Shown one piece after another: positions 56,691 through 64,000 of a DNA stretch of 64,000 bases. The notes under the pieces are model-generated. The model was given only the letters and a program-made list of their open reading frames with translations. It searched no databases and was not told where the DNA came from. Position numbers and translations under genes: made by a program. Origin of the DNA: Angiostrongylus vasorum (taxonomy: Eukaryota > Nematoda > Chromadorea > Rhabditida > Metastrongylidae); NCBI GenBank assembly GCA_018806985.1, contig JADANN010000466.1, positions 1,682,852 to 1,746,851 of the forward strand. The letters run 5' to 3'. Within the stretch, counting starts at the first letter, position 1. Every line of letters starts with the position of its first letter.

Positions 56691-56779
56691 ACTTCACTTA
56701 TATAATGTAGTTTGACTTCAGAGGTGAATAGAACAGTGCTAGTGATGCCTATTCGATGGTGCTGGTGATTGCTGGTTAA

Positions 56780-57100
56780 TGCTAGTTCGACCTCGGTTTC
56801 GTGCTCACCAGGCCTCTCGTCACTCCGGGGTCGAGAGATTGATGCCGCACTTGCTTGGGAAAAAAATCACTGTCCAAAATCCAACTGTGAACGCTCTAGC
56901 CAGGCTATCTCAGGACTCTAGGAAGAATCGACTGGACCGGCATTCTATGACATTCAAGATGAAATGAAAATCCTCAAGTAACAGCCAAAGCCACACTTAA
57001 AAGTTAGAAAGTCTTAATGGATGATGAAATCGTGAAAAGGAATAGAACGAGGGAAGTGCTGGGATCCACACCGCAAACGTGAAGAACGGTTCTTATAAAA
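56780..57100 (+). repeat. SINE family B
   Basis: CTAGTTCGACCTCGG (B box), CACTCCGGGGTCGAGAGATT, GACTGGACCGGCATTCTATG, and GGGATCCACACCGCAAACGT. The head merges with diverged sequence. Confidence 0.55.
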
Positions 57101-58040
57101 GTGAAAAAAGGTTTGACTTCGCAGCCAGGAAGAGGAGGTAGGCCATTGGAGACTGTGCCCAATAAATGACTATTTGAGCTAAATTTAGTGCTGGCCATCA
57201 GCCATGTGGACCGAACCGAGCCTCTAATGATCACTTGACGCCATTTCTTCAACGTTGTTAGTCAATTCCACGTTGTGATTCGGAACCAATAACCGAGACA
57301 TTATTGCATTTTATTGAGCCGCACAATTTTTGTTAAGTGGTGTCACGTCATGCCCAATTTGCCAATAGATTGCGAGAACATTTGGCGCGTTAATTACACG
57401 AGACCACGGATCTCCCTCATATGAGGGATCCCGAGCCTGTTGGTCGCGAGGCTACTTGGCGCGTCCCCAGGTGACGGATAGGGGGTTAATCGCGGACCTA
57501 AAGCGACCTTTGATTCCCTGAGGCGCAGATGGATCCAGGGAGTGGACTCCCTGTTTCTGCTGCGCCGATTTGGCGCATACTTTCTGTATTTGCCAGGCGT
57601 ATTCTTGCATGCGAGTGTGGGTGTGTTCTCTCTTATGCGGATTATATTTTACGAGTAAATTCGACCAAAAGCCTGCAATCAAGTGACAGAGGACAGAGAA
57701 GTATATGGGAGGGGGGTTATGAGTCGCCTCTAACAAATAAGCTCTTTGTCCATTCTGGGAGAGATTGGGAAGCTATCCGTGAGAATACACAGCCGCCACG
57801 TTCACAATTCAGCAAGCTATACGTGGGTAACAAAGTGCTAAACACAGTAAAAAAAACGGGCTTTATTCTTCTGTCCCCGAAAGAGCCCCAAATTTCGCAG
57901 CGTTGGGTAGGACGAGTACGGAGAAGCTGCTAAAATTTCAGGGCCAATGGAAGCTGTCTTGATTACGAAGAACTATGGTGACGATCTGTACCTACAATGC
58001 ACGTACATTTGCATTCGAGTCCTCAATAGAAGACTAGCTC

Positions 58041-58710
58041 ATGCAAGCAAGAAGAGTAAGGTACAACGTTATCGGCCTGGCCGAGACGAGACAATGCCAC
58101 CCACTCAACCCGGTCTGTGACACCGAGAAGAACTGTTCCTCAGAACATGCGACAGTAGAGGAGTCGGCGGCGTCGGCGTTCTCGTCAACACGAGTTTCTC
58201 GACGAACATCGATTCATTCGAACAGCTTATAACCCGAATCGGACGTTTACGATTAAAAAGATGTGGATCAATACCGGCTTTGACAATCTTCGTCGTTTAA
58301 GCGGCGACATCAAACTATGACGAAGAAGAATTCGAAGCGTTCTATGTGGACTTGGAGAAGTTTTACAGAGAAGACAAAACATTCTTCAAGGTCATCATTG
58401 GAGATTTCAACGCCAAGACTGGACCAAGAAGAACGCTTGAAGAACGTCACGTTGGGAGCCACAGAGTAGAATGGAACGAAAAGGGTGAGCGGCTATCTGA
58501 GTTTACGATGGCGACCAAGACCATCCAGGGTAACTCGCAATTCCAGAAGCTCCACCCTCAACGCTGGACGTGGCAGTCTCCCAATGGAGAGTACCATAAC
58601 GGAAAAAGACCACATCATAGTAAATAGACGGTTTTATCTAACTTATGTCGCTGTTGTCTCAAAATTCTATACCGGATCAGACCATCGTCTCTTTCGTGCA
58701 AGATCCTATT
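58041..58710 (+). pseudogene. RTE endonuclease (APE-type) domain, frameshifted
   Basis: The endonuclease nicks target DNA to prime reverse transcription. Visible motifs: YNVIGLAETR near 58062-58091; [20 protein letters not shown] and NAKTG at 58349-58423 (catalytic D and N); and [15 protein letters not shown] near 58670 (catalytic His). These lie in three different frames. The 5' part shows RVSRRTSIHSN where a different frame would give NTSFSTNIDSF-like residues, showing a frameshift. Confidence 0.8.
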
Positions 58711-59044
58711 TTTTGCGGAAAGGAGAAAAAAGCCCCCTAAATTCAAAAACCAGAACCTCCACAAACTGGGACTTATTCAAACCACTAGTCGGATGTTGGA
58801 AAAAGTGCCATTGTCGATAACATCGACGAAGAATACGATCGGTTCATTCAACATCTACATCTTAGCGCTGTGAAAGCTGAGAGTTTGAAAGAAACCGAGA
58901 GACGTCTGTCTCCAGAAACACTCCAGCTGATACGCCAGCGCGGAATCGCACTGAGCTGCGGGAAACCGCGAATTAACGTCCGAATTTGCAAAACAACGCA
59001 GACAGGCGATAAAAGAAGATCTTACAGAGAGAACAGCAGCAGTA

Positions 59045-60350
59045 ATGGTCGAAGCTGCAGAGGCTAGGAAAAGCATTCGCAAAGCCCACCGAAGGTTCGC
59101 CAATTATAAGACCAAGATGATTGCACTCCGATGCCCAGGTGGAACAGTGACAGCGCCCAGAAAGGCAATGGAGAAAATCACTCACGAATACTACTCAGAT
59201 CTCTTCGATAGCCAGGTCCACCTTCCTTCATATGAAATAAAGGAGCATGGATATGCTGTACCACCGCTTCTCCCTTCCGAAATCCGACATGCCATTTCGT
59301 CGGTGAAAAATCGAACAGCACCAAGTCTGGACAGGATTGGACCAGAACACCTGAAGAACCTTCCGCCAGTCCTCGTCAACACACTGGCTCGGCTCTTCAC
59401 AAGTTACCTGTCCCAATGCAAGGTCCCTACTCAGTGGAAGACCACCAAGACAGTGTTATCGTTCAAGAAGGGTGACCTACACGATATCGGCAACTATTGT
59501 CCAATCTGCTTACTGTCTGTCGTCTACAAACTTTTCACTCGAGTCATCCTAAACGGGATTGACGGAACACTGGACGAAGCACAGCCATGTAAGCAAGCAG
59601 GGTTTCGAAAAGGTTTTAGTACGATGGACCACATGCACACGGTAACAAGGCTCATTGAGGTATCGCGAGAGTACAAAAGACCGCTCTGTCTCACTTTCAT
59701 CGATTTAAGGAAAGCCTTTGACTCAACATAGATAGAAGTCACGGACGCCCTTGATAGTCAAAGAGCCCCTACTCAGTATATAAAGATTCTTCGTCAGCTG
59801 TACAAAAAAATTTCACAACAAAGGTATCACCATTCTACGACGATATTATCATTGACGTCAAAAAGAGGAGTTAGGCAAGGCGATACCATTTCTCCGAAAA
59901 TTATTTGCCGCCAGCTTCAAGAACGTCATGCCAACATTGGAATTGGATAATATAGGGAGTGAAAATCGACGGTCGGCATTTACACTACTTCAGCTTTGCT
60001 GATGACATCGTCCTTATAACAGCAAAGCCAGGCGGAACGTATGCTTGCCGACTTTGTTATATCCTGTGGAAACATTGGTCTTCGGCTAAATCTCACAAAA
60101 CGATGTTCATGAGGAACGGATTGCTTTCGTATGTCCCATTCAAGGTAAACGGAACGAATATCTCCGAATGCTCCACTTATGTCTATCTAGGTCGGGGAAA
60201 CAATATGATGAACGACTTATCTCCAGAGCGTAAGGAGAAGGAAACGAGCGGCCTGAAGAGCATTCAAGAGCATCGAGGTTGTAGTGAAGAGAACAAGAAA
60301 CACCCGACTCCGTGCCCACCTTTTCGACTCAACGGTACTTCATGCCCCTA
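59045..60350 (+). pseudogene. RTE reverse transcriptase, interrupted
   Basis: Copies LINE RNA into DNA at the nick. The first block, 59045-59731, is open for 228 codons with VEAAEARKSIRKAHRRFANY, ARLFTSYLSQCKVPTQWKTT, NYCPICLLSVVYKLF, EAQPCKQAGFRKGFS and LCLTFIDLRKAFDST, then a TAG where related elements continue. The fragment at 59740-59950 is shifted. The block from 59959 carries the catalytic HYFSFADDIVLI (FADD at 59995-60006). About 130 codons follow before another break. Confidence 0.85.
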
Positions 60351-60790
60351 ACGTATACGTCAGACACTTGGTCGCTGCGTAAGCAGGATGAAAGGTCACT
60401 CAGCGTTATTGAACGCGCAGTCAAAAGGACGATGCTAGGAGTATCCCGTTTTGCACTACTAAGGGAAGGAATCGAAGTCCCCGACTTGCGTCAACGATCA
60501 AAAATCAAAGATGCCGTTCTGTACGCCAAACAGTCGAAGACAAGGAGGGCCGGACAGGTAACGCCTATCAATGACAACCGATGGACAAGAGCCGTTAGTG
60601 ACGGGATTCCTGGGATTTTAAACACACTGCAGGAAGACCACCGATTCAAAGGACAGAGTTCTTCACGATAAGCCTAGAAAAAAGATATGACGCTCGACGA
60701 GTCCCTAGAACGAGCAGAACCCACGGGGCTACACGTGTACGCGACAAGGAAAAATGGAAGATTTACTGGCGCCCGCTCGAGGTCTTGGAA
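60312..60790 (+). pseudogene. RTE C-terminal domain, frameshifted
   Basis: PTFSTQRYFMPLTYTSDTWS, RKQDERSLSVIERAVKRTML, SKTRRAGQVTPINDNRWTRA and VSDGIPGIL are the usual RTE C-terminal blocks (WAGH has become RAGQ). After 60671 the RxxGATRVRDKEKWKIYWRPL-like end continues in another frame. The same block occurs at 36660-36800 and, on the minus strand, at 15720-15960. Confidence 0.75.
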
Positions 60791-60874
60791 CTACTCTGTA
60801 TCAAGTGAGACAACACTAAGCAATCTTGTGTCCTCCTACCTACGTGTTTCTCAGCTTTCCAGTGCTTGCTGCAG

Positions 60875-60946
60875 TACAGGGAAGTCTAGTGGTATGATTC
60901 TCGCTCCGGGTGCGGGAGGTCGTAGGTTCGCAACCAGGTACTGCCC
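60875..60946 (+). pseudogene. tRNA-Pro-like unit 1, degraded
   Basis: GTCTAGTGGTATGATTCTCG is intact (A box). The anticodon loop reads TCCGGGT, so position 33 is C rather than T. T arm: GTAGGTTCGCAACCAGG, mispaired. No acceptor stem. Confidence 0.7.
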
Positions 60947-61057
60947 ACATTTCGCGTAAAACTCAGTCGTCTACAATCACACTCGCAAGATGCGCAGTGG
61001 CTGTAAACCAGGGTTTATAGGTGTTTCAGTGAGGCCAACAGAAGAAATAGTGACGAT

Positions 61058-61128
61058 GGCCGGATGGTCTAGGGCATGATTCTCGCTTCGGGTTCGGGAG
61101 GTCCCGGGTTCGAATCCCGGTTCGGCCC
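61058..61128 (+). tRNA. tRNA-Pro(CGG)-like unit 2, close to canonical
   Basis: GGCCGGA pairs with TTCGGCC (one G-U), the T arm is perfect around GGTTCGAATCC, and the loop TTCGGGT gives anticodon CGG. Defects: one base missing in the D loop, and the 3' side of the anticodon stem is TCGGG not GCGAG, leaving at least one mismatch. A TTTT terminator follows. Function uncertain. Confidence 0.6.
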
Positions 61129-61237
61129 AATTTTGCGGAAAACTCAATGGCATGCAATCACACTCATACGTTGCGCAGTGGGGGCAAACTACAGTTTATT
61201 GGTGTGTGAGGAAAGCGAAGAGGAGAAATAGTGACGC

Positions 61238-61310
61238 TGTCAGGATGGTGTACTGGTATGATTCTCGCTACGGGTGCGAGAGGTCCTGGGTTCGAATGAC
61301 TGTTCGGCCA
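61238..61310 (+). pseudogene. tRNA-Pro-like unit 3, degraded
   Basis: The loop is TACGGGT (A at position 33), the T stem is mispaired (CTGGG/GACTG) and the acceptor stem is lost. TTTTT follows. Nearly identical to unit 7. Confidence 0.7.
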
Positions 61311-61423
61311 AATTTTTCCCATGAAACTCAATCGCATACAATCACACTCACGAGTGGCGCAGGAACGCTAAACAAGGGTTTACTAGTGTTTGAGGAAGGC
61401 CAACAGAAGAATGTAGTGACAGT

Positions 61424-61497
61424 GGCCGGGTGGTCTAGGGGGTATGAGTCTCGCTTCGGGTCTGAGAGGTACCGGGTTCGAATCCCGGATCGGGCCA
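61424..61497 (+). pseudogene. tRNA-Pro-like unit 4
   Basis: Good A and B boxes and GGCC/GGCC ends with an extra G on the 3' side. The anticodon stem 3' side is CTGAG instead of GCGAG. The same change occurs in unit 8. Confidence 0.65.
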
Positions 61498-61609
61498 GAT
61501 TTTTGCGGAAGACTCAACGGCCTACAATCACACCTCACGAGTTGCAACGGGGCGAAAAACGGGGTTTGTTGGGATTTGAGGGAAAGCGAAGAGGAGAAAT
61601 AGTGACGCT

Positions 61610-61672
61610 CTCGGGATTGTGTAGGGGGTATGATTCCCGCTTCGGGTGCGAGAGGAGTCTCGGTTCGGAGCA
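61610..61672 (+). pseudogene. tRNA-Pro-like unit 5, T arm deleted
   Basis: The D loop and anticodon arm remain (GGGTGCGAGAGGAGTCTCGG), but about 12 bases including the B box are missing. Confidence 0.7.
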
Positions 61673-61782
61673 GATTTTGCGGAAGCCTCAGCCGCCTACA
61701 ATCACACTAACGAGTTGCGGAGGAACGCTAAACCAGGGTTTATTGGTGTTTGAGCAAGGCAAACAGAAGAATTAGTGACAGT

Positions 61783-61842
61783 GGCCGAATGGTCTAGGGT
61801 GTGTGATTCTCGCTTCGGGTGCGAGAGGTCTCGGTTCGGAGC
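61783..61842 (+). pseudogene. tRNA-Pro-like unit 6, T arm deleted
   Basis: Starts GGCCGAATGGTCTAGG with a sound anticodon arm, then GGTCTCGGTTCGGAGCAG: the T arm is gone. Unit 10 has the same junction. Confidence 0.7.
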
Positions 61843-61958
61843 AGATTTTGCGGAACACTCAACGGCCTACAATCACACTCTACGAGTTGCAACGGGGAGG
61901 AGAACCCGGGGTTTGTCGGGGTTTTTGAGGAAAGCGAAGAGGAGAAGTAGTGAAGCTG

Positions 61959-62027
61959 TCAGGGATGGTCTAGCATGATTCTCGCTACGGGTGCGAGAGG
62001 TCCTGGGTTCGAATGACTGTTCGGCCA
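61959..62027 (+). pseudogene. tRNA-Pro-like unit 7, degraded
   Basis: TACGGGT loop and the mispaired T stem as in unit 3, plus a D-loop deletion (TCTAGCATGATT). TTTTTT follows. Confidence 0.7.
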
Positions 62028-62140
62028 AATTTTTTCCCTGAAACTCAATCGCCTACAATCACACTCACGAGTGGCGCAGGAACGCAAAGCTAGGGTTTAC
62101 TAGTGTTTGAGGAAGGCTAACAGAAGAAATTAGTGACAGT

Positions 62141-62212
62141 GGCCGGGTGGTCTAGGGGTATGAGTCTCGCTTCGGGTCTGAGAGGTTCCGGGTTCGAATC
62201 CCGGTTCGGCCC
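62141..62212 (+). tRNA. tRNA-Pro(CGG)-like unit 8
   Basis: 72 nt. GGCCGGG/TTCGGCC acceptor (G-U pairs), perfect T arm, CGG anticodon. The anticodon stem has a C-C mismatch and a G-U pair (CTCGC/CTGAG). TTTT follows. Function uncertain. Confidence 0.55.
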
Positions 62213-62323
62213 AGATTTTGCGGAAGACTCAACGGCCTACAATCACACTCACGAGTTGCAACGGGGCGGAAAACCGGGTTATGTCGGGTTTTGAGGAAAG
62301 CGAAGAGGAGAAATAGTGACGCT

Positions 62324-62397
62324 CTCGGGATTGTGTAGGGGGTATGATTCCCGCTTCGGGTGCGAGAGGTCCCAGGGTTCGAATCCCGGTTCGGTCC
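62324..62397 (+). pseudogene. tRNA-Pro-like unit 9
   Basis: CCCGC-TTCGGGT-GCGAG has one mismatched stem pair. The B box GGTTCGAATCC is intact but an A insertion disturbs the T stem. The 5' end, CTCGGGATTGTG, cannot form the acceptor. Confidence 0.6.
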
Positions 62398-62508
62398 AGA
62401 TTTTGCGGAAGGCTCAACCGCCTACAATCACACTAACGAGTTGCGCAGGAACGTTAAACCAGGGTTTATTGGTGTTTGAGCAAGGCAAACAGAAGAATTA
62501 GTGACAGT

Positions 62509-62570
62509 GGCCGAATGGTCTAGGGGGTATGATTCTCGCTTCGGGTGCGAGAGGTCTCGGTTCGGAGCAG
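62509..62570 (+). pseudogene. tRNA-Pro-like unit 10, T arm deleted
   Basis: GGCCGAATGGTCTAGGGGGT with a sound anticodon arm, then the same GTCTCGGTTCGGAGCAG junction as unit 6. Confidence 0.7.
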
Positions 62571-62679
62571 ATTTTGCGGAACACTCAACGGCCTACAATC
62601 ACACTCACGAGTTGCAACGGGGAGGAGAACCGGGGTTTGTCGGGTTTTGAGGAAAGCGAAGAGGAGAAGTAGTGAAGCT

Positions 62680-62750
62680 GTCGGGATGGTCTAGGGGTAT
62701 GTTTCTCGCTTCTTGTGCGAGAGGTTCTCTTTTCGAATCCCTATTCTTCT
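62680..62750 (+). pseudogene. tRNA-like unit 11, loop reads CTT
   Basis: The anticodon stem is perfect but the loop is TTCTTGT, so the triplet is CTT (Lys) rather than CGG. The T arm is broken (TTCTCTTTTCGAATCCCTAT) and the acceptor is lost. Confidence 0.65.
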
Positions 62751-62861
62751 AAATTTTTCCTGAAACTCAATCGCATACAATCACACTCACGAACTGCGCA
62801 GGGGCGGTAAACCATTGTTTATTGGTGTTTGAGCAAGGCAAACAGAAGAAGTACTGACAGT

Positions 62862-62936
62862 GGCCGGGATGGTCTAGGGGGTATGATTCTCGCTTCGGGT
62901 GCGAGAGGTCCCGGGTTCGAATCCCGGTTCGGGCCC
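62862..62936 (+). tRNA. tRNA-Pro(CGG)-like unit 12
   Basis: The anticodon arm (CTCGC-TTCGGGT-GCGAG) and T arm are perfect. One extra G is present on each side of the acceptor stem (GGCCGGGA and TTCGGGCCC), giving a possible G-G mismatch. The ATATTTTGC that follows has a TTTT. The best internal structure of the array. Confidence 0.6.
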
Positions 62937-63047
62937 ATATTTTGCGGAAGACTCAACCGAATACAATCGCACTGACGAGTTGCCCCTGGGCGAAAAACGG
63001 GGGTTTGTTGGGTTTTGAGGAAAGCGAAGAGCATAAATAGTGACGCT

Positions 63048-63118
63048 GGCCGGATGGTGTAGGGGTATGATTCTCGCTTCGGGTGCGAGAGGTCCTGTTT
63101 TCGAATCCCTATTCTTCT
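63048..63118 (+). pseudogene. tRNA-Pro-like unit 13
   Basis: GGCCGGATGGTGTAGGGG and a perfect anticodon arm, but the T arm and acceptor read TCCTGTTTTCGAATCCCTAT then TCTTCT and cannot pair. Shared with units 15 and 17. Confidence 0.7.
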
Positions 63119-63229
63119 AAATTTTTCCTGAAACTCAATCGCATACAATCACACTCACGAACTGCGCAGGGGCGGTAAACCATTGTTTATTGGTGTTTGA
63201 GCAAGGCAAACAGAAGAAGTACTGAAAGT

Positions 63230-63302
63230 AGCCGGGTGGTCTAAGGGTATGATTCTCGCTTCGGGTGCGAGAGGTCCCGGGTTCGTATCCCGGTTCGGGC
63301 CA
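63230..63302 (+). tRNA. tRNA-Pro(CGG)-like unit 14
   Basis: Perfect anticodon arm and a T stem that still pairs (CCGGG/CCCGG) with loop TTCGTAT. The 5' end is AGCCGGG and the 3' end has an extra G, so the acceptor pairs imperfectly. Function uncertain. Confidence 0.5.
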
Positions 63303-63412
63303 TATTTTGCGGAAGACTCAACCGAATACAATCGCACTGACGAGTTGCCCCTGGGCGAAAAACGGGGGTTTGTTGGGTTTTGAGGAAAGCGAAGAGCATA
63401 AATAGTGACGCT

Positions 63413-63484
63413 GGCCGGATGGTGTTAGGGGTATGATTCTCGCTTCGGGTGCGAGAGGTCCTGTTTTCGAATCCCTATTCTTCT
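63413..63484 (+). pseudogene. tRNA-Pro-like unit 15
   Basis: As unit 13, with an extra T in GGTGTTAGGGG. Confidence 0.7.
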
Positions 63485-63596
63485 AAATTTTTTCCTGAAA
63501 CTCAATCGCGTACAGTCACACTCACGAGTTGCGCAGGAACGCTAAACCATTGTTTATTGGTGTTTGAGCAAGGCAAACAGAAGAAGCAGTGACAGC

Positions 63597-63667
63597 GGCC
63601 GGATACTCTAAGGGTATTATACTTGCTTCGGATGCGAGAGTCCTGGATTCGAATCCCTATTCGGCCA
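63597..63667 (+). pseudogene. tRNA-Pro-like unit 16
   Basis: GGCCGGA/TTCGGCC acceptor is kept. The loop is TTCGGAT (A at 37), the anticodon stem has a T-G pair, and the T stem is mispaired (CTGGA/CCCTA). TTTTTT follows. Confidence 0.6.
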
Positions 63668-63778
63668 ATTTTTTCCTGAAAGTAAATCGCATACAATCAC
63701 ACTCACCAGTTGCAACGGGGCGGAGAACTGGGGGTTTGTCGGGTTTTGAGGAAAGCGAAGAGGAGAAGTAGTGACGCT

Positions 63779-63849
63779 GTCGGGATGGTCTAGGGGTATG
63801 ATTCTCGCTTCGGGTGCGAGAGGTCCTGTTTTCGAATCCCTATTCTTCT
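63779..63849 (+). pseudogene. tRNA-Pro-like unit 17
   Basis: Anticodon arm intact; T arm and 3' end as in units 13 and 15. Confidence 0.7.
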
Positions 63850-63960
63850 AAATTTTTCCTGAAACTCAATCGCATACAATCACACTCACGAACTGCGCAG
63901 GGGCGGTAAACCATTGTTTATTGGTGTTTGAGCAAGTCAAACAGAAGAAGTACTGACAGT

Positions 63961-64000
63961 AGCCGGGATGGTCTAAGGGGTATGATTCTCGCTTCGGGTG
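63961..64000 (+). tRNA. tRNA-Pro-like unit 18, cut by window end
   Basis: AGCCGGGATGGTCTAAGGGG followed by TATGATTCTCGCTTCGGGTG, the first 40 bases of another unit of the unit 12/14 type. Confidence 0.6.

Larger units (their letters stand above)
57425..60830 (+). mobile_element. RTE-clade LINE, nearly full length
   Basis: About 3.4 kb from GGGATCCCGAGCCTGTTGGTCG (5' end, shared with 40895) to the C-terminal coding remnants. Order: 5' untranslated region, apurinic-like endonuclease, linker, reverse transcriptase, C-terminal domain. It has several frameshifts and at least one in-frame stop, so it is dead. It is the least decayed of the RTE copies and could represent the LINE family that moved the SINEs. 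It borders the tRNA array. Confidence 0.85.
60875..64000 (+). repeat. Tandem array of tRNA-Pro(CGG)-like units, ~182 bp period
   Basis: At least 18 units start at 60875, 61058, 61238, 61424, 61610, 61783, 61959, 62141, 62324, 62509, 62680, 62862, 63048, 63230, 63413, 63597, 63779 and 63961; spacing is 171-186 bp. Each holds a 60-75 nt tRNA-like block, a T-run, a spacer with CAATCACACTCACGAGTTGC, and GTGTTTGAGGAAGGC before the next block. The array runs off the window. Flanking units are more alike at a distance of four units (61238-62680) or two units (62862 on), so there is higher-order structure. Confidence 0.9.

Noticed and set aside
60875..64000. CRISPR array
   Set aside because: Regular spacing, but the repeated part is a tRNA block and the spacer is also repeated; units are 182 bp, not 60-70 bp.

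Overview
The window looks like repeat-rich euchromatin of a clade V nematode, probably a strongylid-type parasite. This is an inference from its content: a chemoreceptor fragment with the SRE-type ERxIAT...YE motif, small GT-AG exons in AT-rich DNA, a nematode-type peptide GPCR, RTE-clade LINEs, Penelope-like elements (PLEs) with a GIY-YIG domain, a mariner element and several tRNA-derived SINE families. Nothing indicates bacteria, virus or plasmid.

Layout. 1-5.5 kb: a ~375 bp repeat (family C) and an inverted pair of PLE copies. 6-13 kb: SINEs (families A, B, D) and short PLE-like snippets (family E). 12.8-15.5 kb: a possible terminal exon on the minus strand, an SRE-like chemoreceptor on the plus strand with a SINE in its intron, and a possible membrane-protein exon on the minus strand. 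15.7-22.4 kb: decayed RTE pieces, a mariner with good terminal inverted repeats, more SINEs. 23.2 kb: a membrane-protein exon. 27-29.3 kb: a second SRE-like exon and a small Cys-rich exon. 32.2-44.3 kb: a spliced class A GPCR on the minus strand; seven exons covering TM2 to TM7 could be joined by splice sites and phase, with RTE, SINE and PLE insertions in its introns. 48.4-49.1 kb: two candidate exons beside a (TA)23 tract. 49.8-57.1 kb: more PLE, RTE and SINE debris. 57.4-60.8 kb: a nearly full-length but broken RTE LINE. 60.87 kb to the end: a tandem array of at least 18 tRNA-Pro(CGG)-like units about 182 bp apart, running off the window.

Most of the sequence is retroelement. Three family groups (A/B, C, D) are short non-autonomous repeats; several A copies have target-site duplications, as expected for LINE-driven insertion. 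The PLE ends carry a compact hammerhead-ribozyme motif; one copy (40388-40423) has an intact core, and the same fold recurs in degraded form in other PLE and family E copies.

All calls are by eye. Repeat boundaries are good to roughly 10-20 bases unless a target-site duplication fixes them. Exon joins are inferred from splice-site phase, not transcripts.
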